This document shows, piece by piece, positions 1 to 8,771 of a stretch of DNA of 62,401 nt. The notes under the pieces are model-generated. The model made no database searches. It was not told the origin of the DNA and saw nothing but the letters and a program-made list of their open reading frames with translations. Position numbers and translations under genes: made by a program. The first letter of the stretch is position 1. Each line of letters begins with the position of its first letter. The DNA comes from Methylopumilus sp003533095. Its GTDB lineage: Bacteria; Pseudomonadota; Gammaproteobacteria; Burkholderiales; Methylophilaceae. The stretch lies in NCBI GenBank assembly GCA_963977845.1, contig CAXBPZ010000004.1, positions 1 through 62,401 on the forward strand, read 5' to 3'.

Positions 1-413
1 GCACAAATTATGCAGGTCTTGCATGTACAGATTTTCCTACTTGTCACGGCGCCATTATCCCTAATCTTAATTTTAAAGATGCTTTTGATCTCTTTCGGGA
101 TTTAGGCAAATTGAGAGATGGTACAGCGCTACCTTTAGCAGTATTTGAGACAATACAATGGGCCCATCGATTAGGCGCATTAATTACCTGGTTATTTTTT
201 GGCTATCTTGCAAGTGTGATATTAAAATATAAGGCCATGAGAAGTCTAGGCTACATTTTATTATTTGTAATAACTGCTCAATTTATTGTAGGTGTTGCTA
301 ATTTATTGCTACATTTACCAACTGTACTTGCCGTCATTCATACATTTGGGGCTGCAAGTTTGGTAGTCCTTGTGGCAATTCTAAATTCTAGAATTACAAA
401 GTTGAGATCTTAA
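1..413 (+). CDS. ctaA: Heme A synthase, C-terminal fragment (CtaA/COX15)
   Basis: The gene enters from the left edge, so its start and first half are outside the window; the frame is open from base 3. Heme A synthase oxidises the C8 methyl of heme O to make heme A for cytochrome c oxidase, in the inner membrane. The visible 136 residues hold the family motif ACTDFPTCHG followed by four hydrophobic helices, with histidines in AHRLGA and IHTFGAA that match the paired heme-ligand histidines of the second half of the protein. A TTG at 111 is internal and not the real start. ctaB follows 4 bases after the stop, so the two consecutive steps of heme A synthesis are co-transcribed. Identification is firm; only truncation by the window limits it. 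Confidence 0.9.
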   Translation, partial: TNYAGLACTDFPTCHGAIIPNLNFKDAFDLFRDLGKLRDGTALPLAVFETIQWAHRLGALITWLFFGYLASVILKYKAMRSLGYILLFVITAQFIVGVANLLLHLPTVLAVIHTFGAASLVVLVAILNSRITKLRS

Positions 414-417
414 ATTT

Positions 418-1329
418 ATGGCTAAATCAATAAATAATAAATTATCTGGGCTACATATTGATTTGAAGAATTTTTTCATTTTATGTAAACCAAGGGTCAC
501 TGCCTTAATTGTATTTACTGCTGTTATTGGGATGTTTTTGGCTACACCAGGAATGGTTCCAGTTGATATTTTATTAGCTTCAATTATTGGTATCAGTTTT
601 GTATCTGGTGCTGCTGCTGCTTTTAATTGTCTTATTGAACAAAAAATTGATGCCATTATGGCAAGAACAAAAGGGAGACCAACAGTTACTGGGAAACTTT
701 CTTCATCACAAACTTCAATTTTTGCTGGGTTGCTTGGTGGTGTTGGCCTTTTAATTTTATTTTATTTAGTGAATCCGTTAACAATGTGGCTTACTTTAGG
801 AACTTTCTTTGCTTATGCGGTTATCTATACTGTCTTTTTAAAACCAGCTACCCCAATGAATATTGTGATTGGAGGTGCATCAGGAGCTATGCCGCCGATT
901 TTAGGCTGGGCTGCGGTTAATAATGCTGTGGGACCTGAATCGCTAATTTTATTTTTGATTATATTTAGCTGGACGCCACCACATTTCTGGGCGCTTGCAT
1001 TATACCGTCGAAAAGATTATGAAAATGTAGGTATGCCAATGCTTCCAGTGACGCACGGGGAGTCCTTTACATTACTTCATATTCTCCTCTACACGATTAT
1101 TATGATAGCGGTAACTTTTATGCCAGTTGGCTCGGGTATGAGTGGCCTTATTTATTTCTTATCAGCGCTCATTTTGAATGCAATTTTTTTGTATTATGTA
1201 GTTCAACTTTATAAAAACTATAGCGATAAATTATCAATGAATACTTTTAAATACTCTATAGTTTACTTAAGCTTAATTTTCTCAGCTTTGCTTGTCGATC
1301 ATTATTTCAAAATTTCACTTCAATTTTAA
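418..1329 (+). CDS. ctaB: Protoheme IX farnesyltransferase (heme O synthase)
   Basis: Transfers a farnesyl group to the vinyl side chain of heme B, giving heme O, the substrate of CtaA encoded just upstream. The 303-residue length is normal. It is a polytopic UbiA-superfamily protein with eight or nine hydrophobic helices. The prenyl-diphosphate binding motif FNCLIEQKID..MARTKGRP lies near residues 63-83, and a second conserved loop, YRRKDYENVGMPMLPV, is near residue 200. The spacing of 4 bases from ctaA indicates one operon. In many relatives a SCO-type copper chaperone follows ctaB; here a cytochrome c gene comes next instead. Confidence 0.95.
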   Translation: MAKSINNKLSGLHIDLKNFFILCKPRVTALIVFTAVIGMFLATPGMVPVDILLASIIGISFVSGAAAAFNCLIEQKIDAIMARTKGRPTVTGKLSSSQTSIFAGLLGGVGLLILFYLVNPLTMWLTLGTFFAYAVIYTVFLKPATPMNIVIGGASGAMPPILGWAAVNNAVGPESLILFLIIFSWTPPHFWALALYRRKDYENVGMPMLPVTHGESFTLLHILLYTIIMIAVTFMPVGSGMSGLIYFLSALILNAIFLYYVVQLYKNYSDKLSMNTFKYSIVYLSLIFSALLVDHYFKISLQF

Positions 1330-1344
1330 TTATAGGAATTCTTT

Positions 1345-1824
1345 ATGAGCACAAAATCAGATAAATATTTTATACATCAATTATTAGCATTGATTTTTAT
1401 AGGTTTATTATTACCAATTTCATTAATCATTATTAATACAAATAAATCTCAAAGCCCAACGCCTCAAGAAGATCCAAAAGTAGCAGAATCAAAAGCCAAA
1501 GAGAATATTCAGCCTGTAGCAAAAGTTGAATTAGCTCAAGCAGTGGCAGAAGGATCTACATCAGGTGGCAAATCAGGTGAGGAAGTTTATAAAGCAGTAT
1601 GTTCGATGTGTCATCAAGCAGGCATGTTAAATGCACCAAAATTTGGAGACACACAAGCTTGGGCACCAAGAATTTCTCAAGGCTATGAAACACTCGTGCA
1701 GCATGCTCTTAAAGGAATTCGCTCAATGCCTGCGAAAGGCGGAAATGCATCTTTATCTGATGCTGAAGTTGCTGGAGCAGTTTTATATATGACAAATTCT
1801 TCGGGTGCTAATTTTAAAAAATAA
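1345..1824 (+). CDS. Membrane-anchored class I cytochrome c (cytochrome c5-like)
   Basis: Small periplasmic electron carrier of 159 residues. Residues about 11-30 form one hydrophobic helix, either an uncleaved anchor or a signal peptide. A Lys/Glu/Ala/Pro-rich linker follows to about residue 75. The heme domain has CSMCH at residues 86-90 (C86, C89 and His90) and a likely axial Met in RSMPAKGG. The closing segment ending in AVLYMTN is typical of the cytochrome c5 family. It sits 15 bases after ctaB, in line with a role in the terminal oxidase chain, but the sequence does not identify the electron donor or acceptor. Confidence 0.85.
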   Translation: MSTKSDKYFIHQLLALIFIGLLLPISLIIINTNKSQSPTPQEDPKVAESKAKENIQPVAKVELAQAVAEGSTSGGKSGEEVYKAVCSMCHQAGMLNAPKFGDTQAWAPRISQGYETLVQHALKGIRSMPAKGGNASLSDAEVAGAVLYMTNSSGANFKK

Positions 1825-1830
1825 TCATTC

Positions 1831-2643
1831 ATGGCAATTTATGCAATTGGTGATATTCAAGGTTGCTATTATTCTTTTTTGGCTTTATTAAAAAAAATAA
1901 AGTTTAAGCGCGGTAGAGATCAGCTTTGGCTTGTTGGCGACTTAATTAATCGAGGCAATGGCTCATTACAAGTTTTAAGATGGTGTTATAAAAATAAATC
2001 TTCAGTGACAGCTGTTCTGGGTAATCATGATCTACATGCATTAGCTATTAAGTATAGAGTTATCGAGCCTGATGATGAAGATACTCTATCGAAACTTCTT
2101 AAAGCAAAAGATTCAGATATTCTTTTTAAATGGTTAAGAACTCTTCCGTTAGTTCATTACGAAAAAAAACATTTAATGGTGCATGCGGGACTTTTGCCTC
2201 AATGGACTGTTAAAGATGCTATCAAATTTTCAAAAGAAGTCAGTGCGCAACTTCGTAGCAAAAAACACGTAGAATTTTTATCTTCCATGTATGGTAATAA
2301 GCCAGATAAATGGTCGAGTACTTTAAATAAAAATGATAAAGCTAGAATAGTTATCAACGCGACAACGAGATTGAGAACTTTAACTTCAACCGGAAGCATT
2401 GATTTTTCTTATAAGGGTGAATTAAAAAACATGCCAAAAAAATTAAAGGCTTGGTTTGATTTTCCTAAGAGAAAAACCAAAGACAATACGATTATTTTCG
2501 GTCATTGGTCGGCTCTTGGACTTTTAACAAGAGGGGATGTTTTTGCAATAGATACAGGGTGTGTTTGGGGGAGAACATTAACAGCTTTAAGACTTGATGA
2601 CAAATCAGTTTTTTCAGTAAAAACCAATTCGAAAGATATTTAG
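1831..2643 (+). CDS. apaH: Symmetrical bis(5'-nucleosyl)-tetraphosphatase
   Basis: Hydrolyses diadenosine tetraphosphate to two ADP; this also affects Np4A caps on RNA. It is a calcineurin-like metallophosphatase of 270 residues (family about 270-280). Metal-binding motifs are visible in order: GDIQGC near residue 7, GDLINRG near residue 36, GNHDLHAL near residue 64 and VHAGLLPQW near residue 116. It starts 6 bases after the cytochrome c stop and probably shares its transcript. It ends directly against the convergent kinase gene with no spacer. The usual partner rsmA/apaG is not next to it; rsmA is at 58 kb. Confidence 0.93.
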   Translation: MAIYAIGDIQGCYYSFLALLKKIKFKRGRDQLWLVGDLINRGNGSLQVLRWCYKNKSSVTAVLGNHDLHALAIKYRVIEPDDEDTLSKLLKAKDSDILFKWLRTLPLVHYEKKHLMVHAGLLPQWTVKDAIKFSKEVSAQLRSKKHVEFLSSMYGNKPDKWSSTLNKNDKARIVINATTRLRTLTSTGSIDFSYKGELKNMPKKLKAWFDFPKRKTKDNTIIFGHWSALGLLTRGDVFAIDTGCVWGRTLTALRLDDKSVFSVKTNSKDI

Positions 2644-3579
2644 TTAACTATTTTCTTCAACTAACTTCTTTGTATAAATTGCTTCAATTTCATCTCGGGT
2701 TGGACGATGATTTTGCCCGCCTTGATTTTTAATTTTAATTGATCCCATAACAGAAGCTAATCGACCTATCGATGGCCAATCCCACTTCTTAGAAATTCCA
2801 TAAAGTAAACCTGCGCGATAAGCATCGCCACATCCAGTAGGATCAACAGGTACCTCAACTTTAATAGGATCGATCTTATATGTTTTGTTATCAGCATAAA
2901 TGATGGAGCCTTCAGCGCCCATTGTGACAATTAATGCCTCTACTTTTTTAGAGAGTTCTTCTATAGAAAGAGAGGTTTTTTCAGACAAAAGAGTAGCTTC
3001 ATAATCATTTACTGCAATATAAGTAGCATCGTCTATAAATTTTAAAAGTTCTTCACGATTAAACATAGGTAAGCCTTGCCCAGGATCAAACATAAACGGA
3101 ATGTTAAGCGCCTTACATTCTTTGGCATGATTGATCATACCGTCTTTACCATCTGGAGCGATAATTGCCAAACATATATCTTTAGCTTCTTTAATTTTGA
3201 TCTGATGGGATTCCACCATAGCTCCCGGATGAAATGCAGTAATTTGATTGTCGTTTAAATCAGTTGTGATGTATGCCTGAGCTGTATAGAGATTATTGAT
3301 TTCTTTGATATGTTGAGTGTCAATTCCATTTTGATTAAGCCAATCGAAATAAACTGAAAAGTCGTTACCTACTGTTGCCATGATAAGAGGGTTCTCATCA
3401 AGAAGTTTAAGGTTGTATGCAATATTCCCTGCAGTGCCACCAAATTCTTTTCTGAGTTCTGGCACATAAAAAGCCACACTTAATTTATGAATACTTTCAG
3501 GCAGAATATGGTTCTTAAATTGGTCTTTGAATACCATGATGGTATCGAAAGCTAATGAGCCACAAATTAATATACTCAT
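2644..3579 (-). CDS. PfkB-family carbohydrate/nucleoside kinase
   Basis: A ribokinase-fold sugar or nucleoside kinase of 311 residues. The N-terminal substrate motif FGGTAGNIAYN is near residues 46-56, and the C-terminal anion-hole motif DPTGCGDAYRAG near residue 241 carries the catalytic Asp (GCGD in place of the commoner GAGD). Family members of this type are often annotated as adenosine kinase-like, but the sequence alone does not fix the substrate; ribokinase or fructokinase activity is possible. Its start overlaps the stop of hemJ by 4 bases, so it is translationally coupled to hemJ. Confidence 0.85.
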   Translation of the reverse strand: MSILICGSLAFDTIMVFKDQFKNHILPESIHKLSVAFYVPELRKEFGGTAGNIAYNLKLLDENPLIMATVGNDFSVYFDWLNQNGIDTQHIKEINNLYTAQAYITTDLNDNQITAFHPGAMVESHQIKIKEAKDICLAIIAPDGKDGMINHAKECKALNIPFMFDPGQGLPMFNREELLKFIDDATYIAVNDYEATLLSEKTSLSIEELSKKVEALIVTMGAEGSIIYADNKTYKIDPIKVEVPVDPTGCGDAYRAGLLYGISKKWDWPSIGRLASVMGSIKIKNQGGQNHRPTRDEIEAIYTKKLVEENS

Positions 3580-3989
3580 ACTGGTTTAAATTCGACGAGG
3601 TAGATTATGGCAATAAGAGCCAAGACAGGAACTTCATTAAACCATCTGAAATAGATATGGGTGTGCTTATTTTTATTATTTTTAAAGTCTATAAGATGTT
3701 TAAAGCATAGATAATGATAGACGACTAATAAAATGACGAGACCTACTTTAATTTCAAGCCATTGCTCAGTAACACCATAGAGATTCCAAAGCCATCCTCC
3801 AAAAAGTATTGTTAAGAAAGCCCCAGGTGTCATGATGCCAAAAAAAAGCTTTCTTTCCATAATTACGAATCTTTCATGACTAATTTTATCTTTACTCATC
3901 GCGTGATAAACAAAAAGTCTTGGCAAGTAAAAAAGGCCGGCAAACCAAGTGACCATAAATATAATATGTAAAGTTTTTATCCAGAGCAT
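3576..3989 (-). CDS. hemJ: HemJ-type protoporphyrinogen IX oxidase
   Basis: Small four-helix inner-membrane protein of 137 residues that carries out the oxygen-independent protoporphyrinogen oxidase step of heme synthesis. The N-terminus MLWIKTLHIIFMVTWFAGL and the following FYLPRLFVYHA are hallmarks of the family, including the conserved His at residue 8. Formerly called UPF0093. It is first in a two-gene transcript with the PfkB kinase (4-base overlap) and diverges from the large FAD oxidoreductase. With ctaA and ctaB 2 kb away, this end of the window is rich in heme metabolism. Confidence 0.88.
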   Translation of the reverse strand: MLWIKTLHIIFMVTWFAGLFYLPRLFVYHAMSKDKISHERFVIMERKLFFGIMTPGAFLTILFGGWLWNLYGVTEQWLEIKVGLVILLVVYHYLCFKHLIDFKNNKNKHTHIYFRWFNEVPVLALIAIIYLVEFKPV

Positions 3990-4115
3990 GTGGTTAACTT
4001 TGAAAAATTAATCTGAACTTTGTTGAAGAGATTGGGTTCATATACGGATAAAAATGGCTCTTTAAACCGAGTAAATTGAGCCCATATTTTAACTGAATTT
4101 TTTACCTAAAGTTCA

Positions 4116-4132
4116 ATAACCCTATGGGTTAT
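4116..4132. promoter_or_regulatory. 17-bp inverted repeat, operator-like
   Basis: ATAACCC, 3-base spacer TAT, GGGTTAT: a perfect 7-bp dyad in the 200-base region between hemJ and the giant FAD/Fe-S gene. It ends 4 bases before the -35-like hexamer of the rightward promoter, a position suited to an activator or a repressor. There is no poly-T, so it is not a terminator. No known regulator site is recognised. Confidence 0.4.
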
Positions 4133-4136
4133 AACG

Positions 4137-4165
4137 TTGTTAGCAATTCTGCTACATGATATGCT
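4137..4165 (+). promoter_or_regulatory. Candidate sigma-70 promoter for the FAD/Fe-S oxidoreductase
   Basis: TTGTTA at 4137-4142, a 17-base spacer, and TATGCT at 4160-4165. Both hexamers match the consensus at four of six positions. The start codon is 24 bases further on, leaving a short leader. Confidence 0.45.
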
Positions 4166-4189
4166 CACGGATAAATTAATTATATTTAA

Positions 4190-7100
4190 ATGAACGCTCC
4201 AACAGTCAAATCTATTTTTAAAACGCAACCATTTCCAATCAGTCGATTGCGTGAAATACCCTATAACTATACTTCGTTTTCAGATCGAGAAATCGTTATT
4301 CGATTTTTGGGTGAAAATATCTGGAACATCCTCAATGAATTAAGAGATGAAAGAAAAACAGGCCGATCCGCTCGAATGCTTTTCGAAGTGCTTGGTGATT
4401 TATGGGTAGTTAATAGAAATCCTTATCTTCAAGATGATCTTTTAGAGAATCCAAAGCGACTTAAAGCATTAGTAGATGCTATGTATCACCGTATCCATTC
4501 CATTGAAGAGCGAAGTTCTGGCAATGCGAAAGTTATGGAACTCGCTGAGGCAGCTAATAAAGCTGTTAAAACTTTTGAAAGCGATTTTAAGTTAATTAAA
4601 AAACTTAGAAGGAAGATTTTTTCTAAGTTAAAAAAAATTACTAAAAAAGATAATATTCAATTTGATGGATTAGCAAGAGTATCTCATGTGACGGATGCAA
4701 CAGACTGGAGAGTTGAATATCCATTTGTTGTCATCAACCCAGATCATGAAGAAGAGATCGCATATATTGTAAAAGCCTGTATTGATCTTGAATTGACGAT
4801 TATCCCTCGAGGGGGCGGCACAGGCTATACTGGGGGTGCCATTCCACTGACTCCATTTTCAGCAGTAATTAATACTGAAAAACTCGATGATATAAGTAAC
4901 GTCGAATATCAAAATTTACCTGGTGTTAGTGAGCGAGTTCCTGTTGTGAAATGTGGTGCAGGAGTCGTTACAAGACGCGCTATGGAGATAGCCACTAATA
5001 ATGGTCTCGAATTTGCGTGCGACCCCACGTCTGCTGACGCATGCTGTATTGGCGGTAATATTGCGATGAACGCCGGTGGTAAAAAAGCCGTACTTTGGGG
5101 AACAGCTTTAGATAATTTAGCTTCTTGGAAGATGGTTGATCCTGATGGAAATTGGATTGAGATTGAAAGATTGGATCATAATCTTGGCAAAATTCACGAT
5201 GTAGATTTAGTACGCTTCAAAATTAGTCGTTACAAACCCAATGCAAAAGACTTAATAAATGAGCCAGAGATACTAGAAATTCCGGGAAGTAGTTTTAGAA
5301 AAATTGGATTAGGTAAAGATGTTACTGATAAATTTTTGAGTGGGCTTCCAGGTATTCAAAAAGAAGGATGTGATGGTCTTATTACATCTGGTACTTTTAT
5401 CCTTCATAAAATGCCTAAATACATACGAACTGTTTGTTTAGAATTTTTTGGAAATGTATCTCATGCGGTTCCGGCAATTGTTGAAATTAAAGATTATTTA
5501 GATCAATCTGATAACACTCTTTTAGCGGGTCTTGAGCATATGGATGAGCGCTATATCAAAGCTGTTGGATATAGCACCAAAGCGGCAAGACAAGAACGTC
5601 CTCGTATGGTTTTGATTGCTGATATTGCAAGTGACGATGAGGATGCTGTAGGTTTAATGGCTTCTCAAATTGTCCAGATAGCTAACTCAAGAGATGGCGA
5701 AGGTTTTATAGCGGTATCAGCAGAAGCAAGAAAACGTTTCTGGCTTGATCGTGCAAGAACAGCAGCTATTGCAAAACATACTAATGCGTTCAAGATAAAT
5801 GAAGATGTCGTTATTCCACTTCCAAAGCTTGGTGAATATTCTGATGGTATTGAAAGAATTAATATTGAACTTTCAATCAGAAATAAATTAAAACTTTTAG
5901 ATGACTTAGAAACTTTTATTGAGCACGATAAGTTTATTTATGAAGAGGAAGGTTTAAATTCAGATCCAGAGCTTAATCAAGTTAAGCAAAGAATGAGTAT
6001 CGACTTGATTCATAGATTAAGAGAAAAATGGGGCCAAATGCTTGATAATTTGGATTCCCCACTTTCAAGTCTTCTTGAGAGACATGCTGATATTGAATAT
6101 AAATATGAAAATATATTTAGAGCGCTTCAATCTTATGAGCTGAGAATTTCATGGAAGAAAGAACTTAAAGCACCGCTTCATGAGATTTTTAGCGGAAGAG
6201 AATATCAAAGCTTCTTGCTTAAATTAGATCAAATACATAAAAATACTTTAAAGAGTAGGGTGTTTATAGCTCTTCATATGCATGCTGGAGACGGTAATGT
6301 TCATACCAATATTCCAGTCAATTCAGATGACTACCAAATGATGCAAGAGGCTCACGAAGCAGTAGCTAGAGTCATGGCTTTAGCCAGAAGTCTTAATGGT
6401 GTCATATCTGGTGAGCATGGCATTGGAATTACTAAAATGGAATTTTTAGATGAGAGTACCATTGAAGCATTTGAAAAATATAAAAATAAAGTAGATCCTT
6501 TTGGACATTTTAATAAGGGCAAACTACTTTCAGGTTCTGGTTTAGAAAATGCTTATACGCCAAGTTTTGGCCTCTTAGAACAAGAGTCAATTATTATGGA
6601 ACAATCTGCTATCGGAGAAATAGCAGATTCAATCAGCGATTGTTTACGATGTGGAAAGTGTAAGCCTGTTTGCACTACACATGTACCACGTTCCAATTTA
6701 CTTTATAGCCCAAGAAATAAAATCTTAGCAACATCACTTCTGATTGAAGCATTTCTGTATGAAGAGCAAACAAGGCGTGGTATATCCATTAAACATTTTG
6801 ATGAGTTCAATGATGTTGCTGATCACTGCACAGTCTGTCATAAATGCTTAAATCCTTGTCCTGTGGATATTGATTTTGGTGATGTTTCAATTGCCATGAG
6901 AAACTTTTTAAGAGAACAAGGCAAGCGTCATTTTAGTCCAGGTACCGCATTAGCTATGAGCTACCTAAATATGAAAGATCCGATCACCATTAAAATCATG
7001 AGAACTCTAATGGTTGACTTTGGATATAAAGCTCAACAAGCCGGACACAATCTATTGAAAAAACTTGGCGCTATAAATTTATTTAAAAATAATCCACCCT

Positions 7101-8053
7101 CAACGATTGGTAAAGCGCCGATTAAGTCACAGATAGTGCATTTTTTAAATAGGCCTATGCCCAAAAATATGCCTACAAAAACATCAAGAGCACTTCTTGG
7201 TATTGAAGATGATAAAGTTGTTCCTGTAATTCGGAACCTACAAAAAATTAATGAAGACTCAGATGCGGTGTTCTATTTCCCTGGATGTGGCTCTGAAAGA
7301 CTTTTCTCTCAAGTAGGTTTAGCGACTCAAGCAATGTTGTATGAGGTTGGAGCTATTACCGTTCTTCCACCAGGCTATTTATGTTGTGGCTACCCACAGA
7401 CATCATCTGGTAATCATGATAAAGGTCAGAAAATAACATCTGATAATCGTGTGCAATTTCATAGGGTAGCGAATACGCTTAATTATTTGGATATTAAAAC
7501 AGTGATTGTATCCTGTGGAACTTGCATGGACCAATTACAAAAATATGAATTTGAAAAAATATTTCCTGGTTGTAGATTGCTAGATATTCATGAATACCTC
7601 ATGGAAAAAGGAATTAAGATGGAAGGTGTATCCGGTACTAGATATATGTACCATGATCCTTGTCATAGCCCCATGAAAACATATGCACCTAATAAAGTTA
7701 CCAATGCATTAATGAATACAGATATTCCTTTGAATGATCGCTGCTGTGGTGAGTCTGGAACTTTTGCTGTTGGAAGGCCAGATATTGCAACGCAAGTAAA
7801 AAAGAGAAAACAAGAAGAGATTGAAAAAGGTATTCAGATGATGGGTGTTGATCAAACGGGATCAGTAGGCGAAGTCAAAATTCTTACTTCATGCCCTTCA
7901 TGCTTGCAAGGGTTGGCTCGTTATGGGGAAGATACAAATACGACAGCAGATTACATAGTGGTTGAATTAGCCAAGAATCTATTAGGGGCTAATTGGATGC
8001 AAAACTATGTAGAAAGCTCAACTAAAGGCGGTATTGAAAAAATACTTTTATAG
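4190..8053 (+). CDS. Giant FAD-linked oxidase / Fe-S / CCG fusion protein (DUF3683 type)
   Basis: A 1287-residue oxidoreductase combining parts that are separate in GlcD/GlcF or lactate dehydrogenase systems. In order: an N-terminal DUF3683-like region (about 1-185); an FAD-binding domain with the diphosphate motif PRGGGTGYTGG near residues 206-216; an FAD-oxidase C-terminal domain to about 780, with the HMHAGDGNVH and SGEHGIG motifs; two [4Fe-4S] motifs, CLRCGKCKPVC near 818 and CTVCHKCLNPCP near 880; and two CCG domains with PGCG/CCGYP near 1030-1065 and HDPCH/CCGESG near 1155-1185. The likely reaction is oxidation of a D-2-hydroxy acid such as D-lactate or glycolate, with electrons passed to quinone. 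Substrate is inferred only. It is monocistronic: a divergent neighbour is upstream and a convergent one 4 bases downstream. Confidence 0.88.
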   Translation: MNAPTVKSIFKTQPFPISRLREIPYNYTSFSDREIVIRFLGENIWNILNELRDERKTGRSARMLFEVLGDLWVVNRNPYLQDDLLENPKRLKALVDAMYHRIHSIEERSSGNAKVMELAEAANKAVKTFESDFKLIKKLRRKIFSKLKKITKKDNIQFDGLARVSHVTDATDWRVEYPFVVINPDHEEEIAYIVKACIDLELTIIPRGGGTGYTGGAIPLTPFSAVINTEKLDDISNVEYQNLPGVSERVPVVKCGAGVVTRRAMEIATNNGLEFACDPTSADACCIGGNIAMNAGGKKAVLWGTALDNLASWKMVDPDGNWIEIERLDHNLGKIHDVDLVRFKISRYKPNAKDLINEPEILEIPGSSFRKIGLGKDVTDKFLSGLPGIQKEGCDGLITSGTFILHKMPKYIRTVCLEFFGNVSHAVPAIVEIKDYLDQSDNTLLAGLEHMDERYIKAVGYSTKAARQERPRMVLIADIASDDEDAVGLMASQIVQIANSRDGEGFIAVSAEARKRFWLDRARTAAIAKHTNAFKINEDVVIPLPKLGEYSDGIERINIELSIRNKLKLLDDLETFIEHDKFIYEEEGLNSDPELNQVKQRMSIDLIHRLREKWGQMLDNLDSPLSSLLERHADIEYKYENIFRALQSYELRISWKKELKAPLHEIFSGREYQSFLLKLDQIHKNTLKSRVFIALHMHAGDGNVHTNIPVNSDDYQMMQEAHEAVARVMALARSLNGVISGEHGIGITKMEFLDESTIEAFEKYKNKVDPFGHFNKGKLLSGSGLENAYTPSFGLLEQESIIMEQSAIGEIADSISDCLRCGKCKPVCTTHVPRSNLLYSPRNKILATSLLIEAFLYEEQTRRGISIKHFDEFNDVADHCTVCHKCLNPCPVDIDFGDVSIAMRNFLREQGKRHFSPGTALAMSYLNMKDPITIKIMRTLMVDFGYKAQQAGHNLLKKLGAINLFKNNPPSTIGKAPIKSQIVHFLNRPMPKNMPTKTSRALLGIEDDKVVPVIRNLQKINEDSDAVFYFPGCGSERLFSQVGLATQAMLYEVGAITVLPPGYLCCGYPQTSSGNHDKGQKITSDNRVQFHRVANTLNYLDIKTVIVSCGTCMDQLQKYEFEKIFPGCRLLDIHEYLMEKGIKMEGVSGTRYMYHDPCHSPMKTYAPNKVTNALMNTDIPLNDRCCGESGTFAVGRPDIATQVKKRKQEEIEKGIQMMGVDQTGSVGEVKILTSCPSCLQGLARYGEDTNTTADYIVVELAKNLLGANWMQNYVESSTKGGIEKILL

Positions 8054-8057
8054 TTTT

Positions 8058-8771
8058 CTAAATAGGTATAAATAGCCCCGTTGCTAAATTTTGGATAACT
8101 CTTGTAATGCCTCGCTCCATTTTTTCTGAAAGCGTAAAAGCAAGAAAATCAGTTCTACCAATAATTTTTCCAAACTCTCTTTCAAAAGATAGGTTATTTT
8201 CTTTTTCGTTTAATTCATTCGCAAGTAAAAAAGGTTTGCCAGTTCCATCTTTTGCATTAGAAAGTTTCCATACAGCGGTTTCAATATTTCGAGATGCATT
8301 GTATAAAAGCTGAGGATCAACCGAATCAAATAAGTAAAATTCTTTTTTTCCTCCATGTGCTTTGATGAGCATTGTATAAATACCTACAATAAAAGGGAGG
8401 ACGCGATCACCTTTATATTCTTCATTAAAGGCAAGATAAATTGCATCTGTGCCTTGAAGGTTATTAATAGCTTCAAAATTCCAATTATGATTACCATTAA
8501 ATACCCAATTCACCATTTTTTCTGCATCATCTGAAGTACTTTTCTTCAGCTCAGAAGGATTTCTTTTATAGAGTTTAATCATGAGTATTCGTAAGCTTTG
8601 GATGTTTTCTCTTATCTCATGATCGGCCATACGGTCAAAATCAGTTTTACCAAGTTGATTCCCCGATTGTCTATCTGGTTCCACAATTTCCTTAGCATTC
8701 AAAGATTGAAATGGGAAATAAACTAAGAATAACAAACAAAAAAACACATAATAAAATTTATTATTTTTCAT
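8058..8771 (-). CDS. Unknown exported protein coupled to phoR
   Basis: A 237-residue protein I do not recognise. Residues 1-26 form a clear Sec signal peptide (basic MKNNK, hydrophobic core, cleavage near LNA-KE). The mature part is mixed alpha/beta, without transmembrane helices, repeats or cysteine pairs. It includes a motif-like stretch IYTMLIKAHGGKKEFYLFDS near the centre and a C-terminal hydrophobic segment around LATGLFIPI. Its ATG overlaps the phoR TGA (ATGA), so it is translated with the phoB-phoR operon and probably made under the same control. That suggests a role in phosphate stress or in signalling to the sensor, which is inference. It could equally be an envelope protein of unrelated function. 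Confidence 0.75.
   Translation of the reverse strand: MKNNKFYYVFFCLLFLVYFPFQSLNAKEIVEPDRQSGNQLGKTDFDRMADHEIRENIQSLRILMIKLYKRNPSELKKSTSDDAEKMVNWVFNGNHNWNFEAINNLQGTDAIYLAFNEEYKGDRVLPFIVGIYTMLIKAHGGKKEFYLFDSVDPQLLYNASRNIETAVWKLSNAKDGTGKPFLLANELNEKENNLSFEREFGKIIGRTDFLAFTLSEKMERGITRVIQNLATGLFIPI

Noticed and set aside
4060..4100. Imperfect hairpin ATGGCTC / GAGCCCAT in the hemJ-oxidoreductase gap
   Set aside because: One-base bulge and a 17-base loop; weak and without a clear function.
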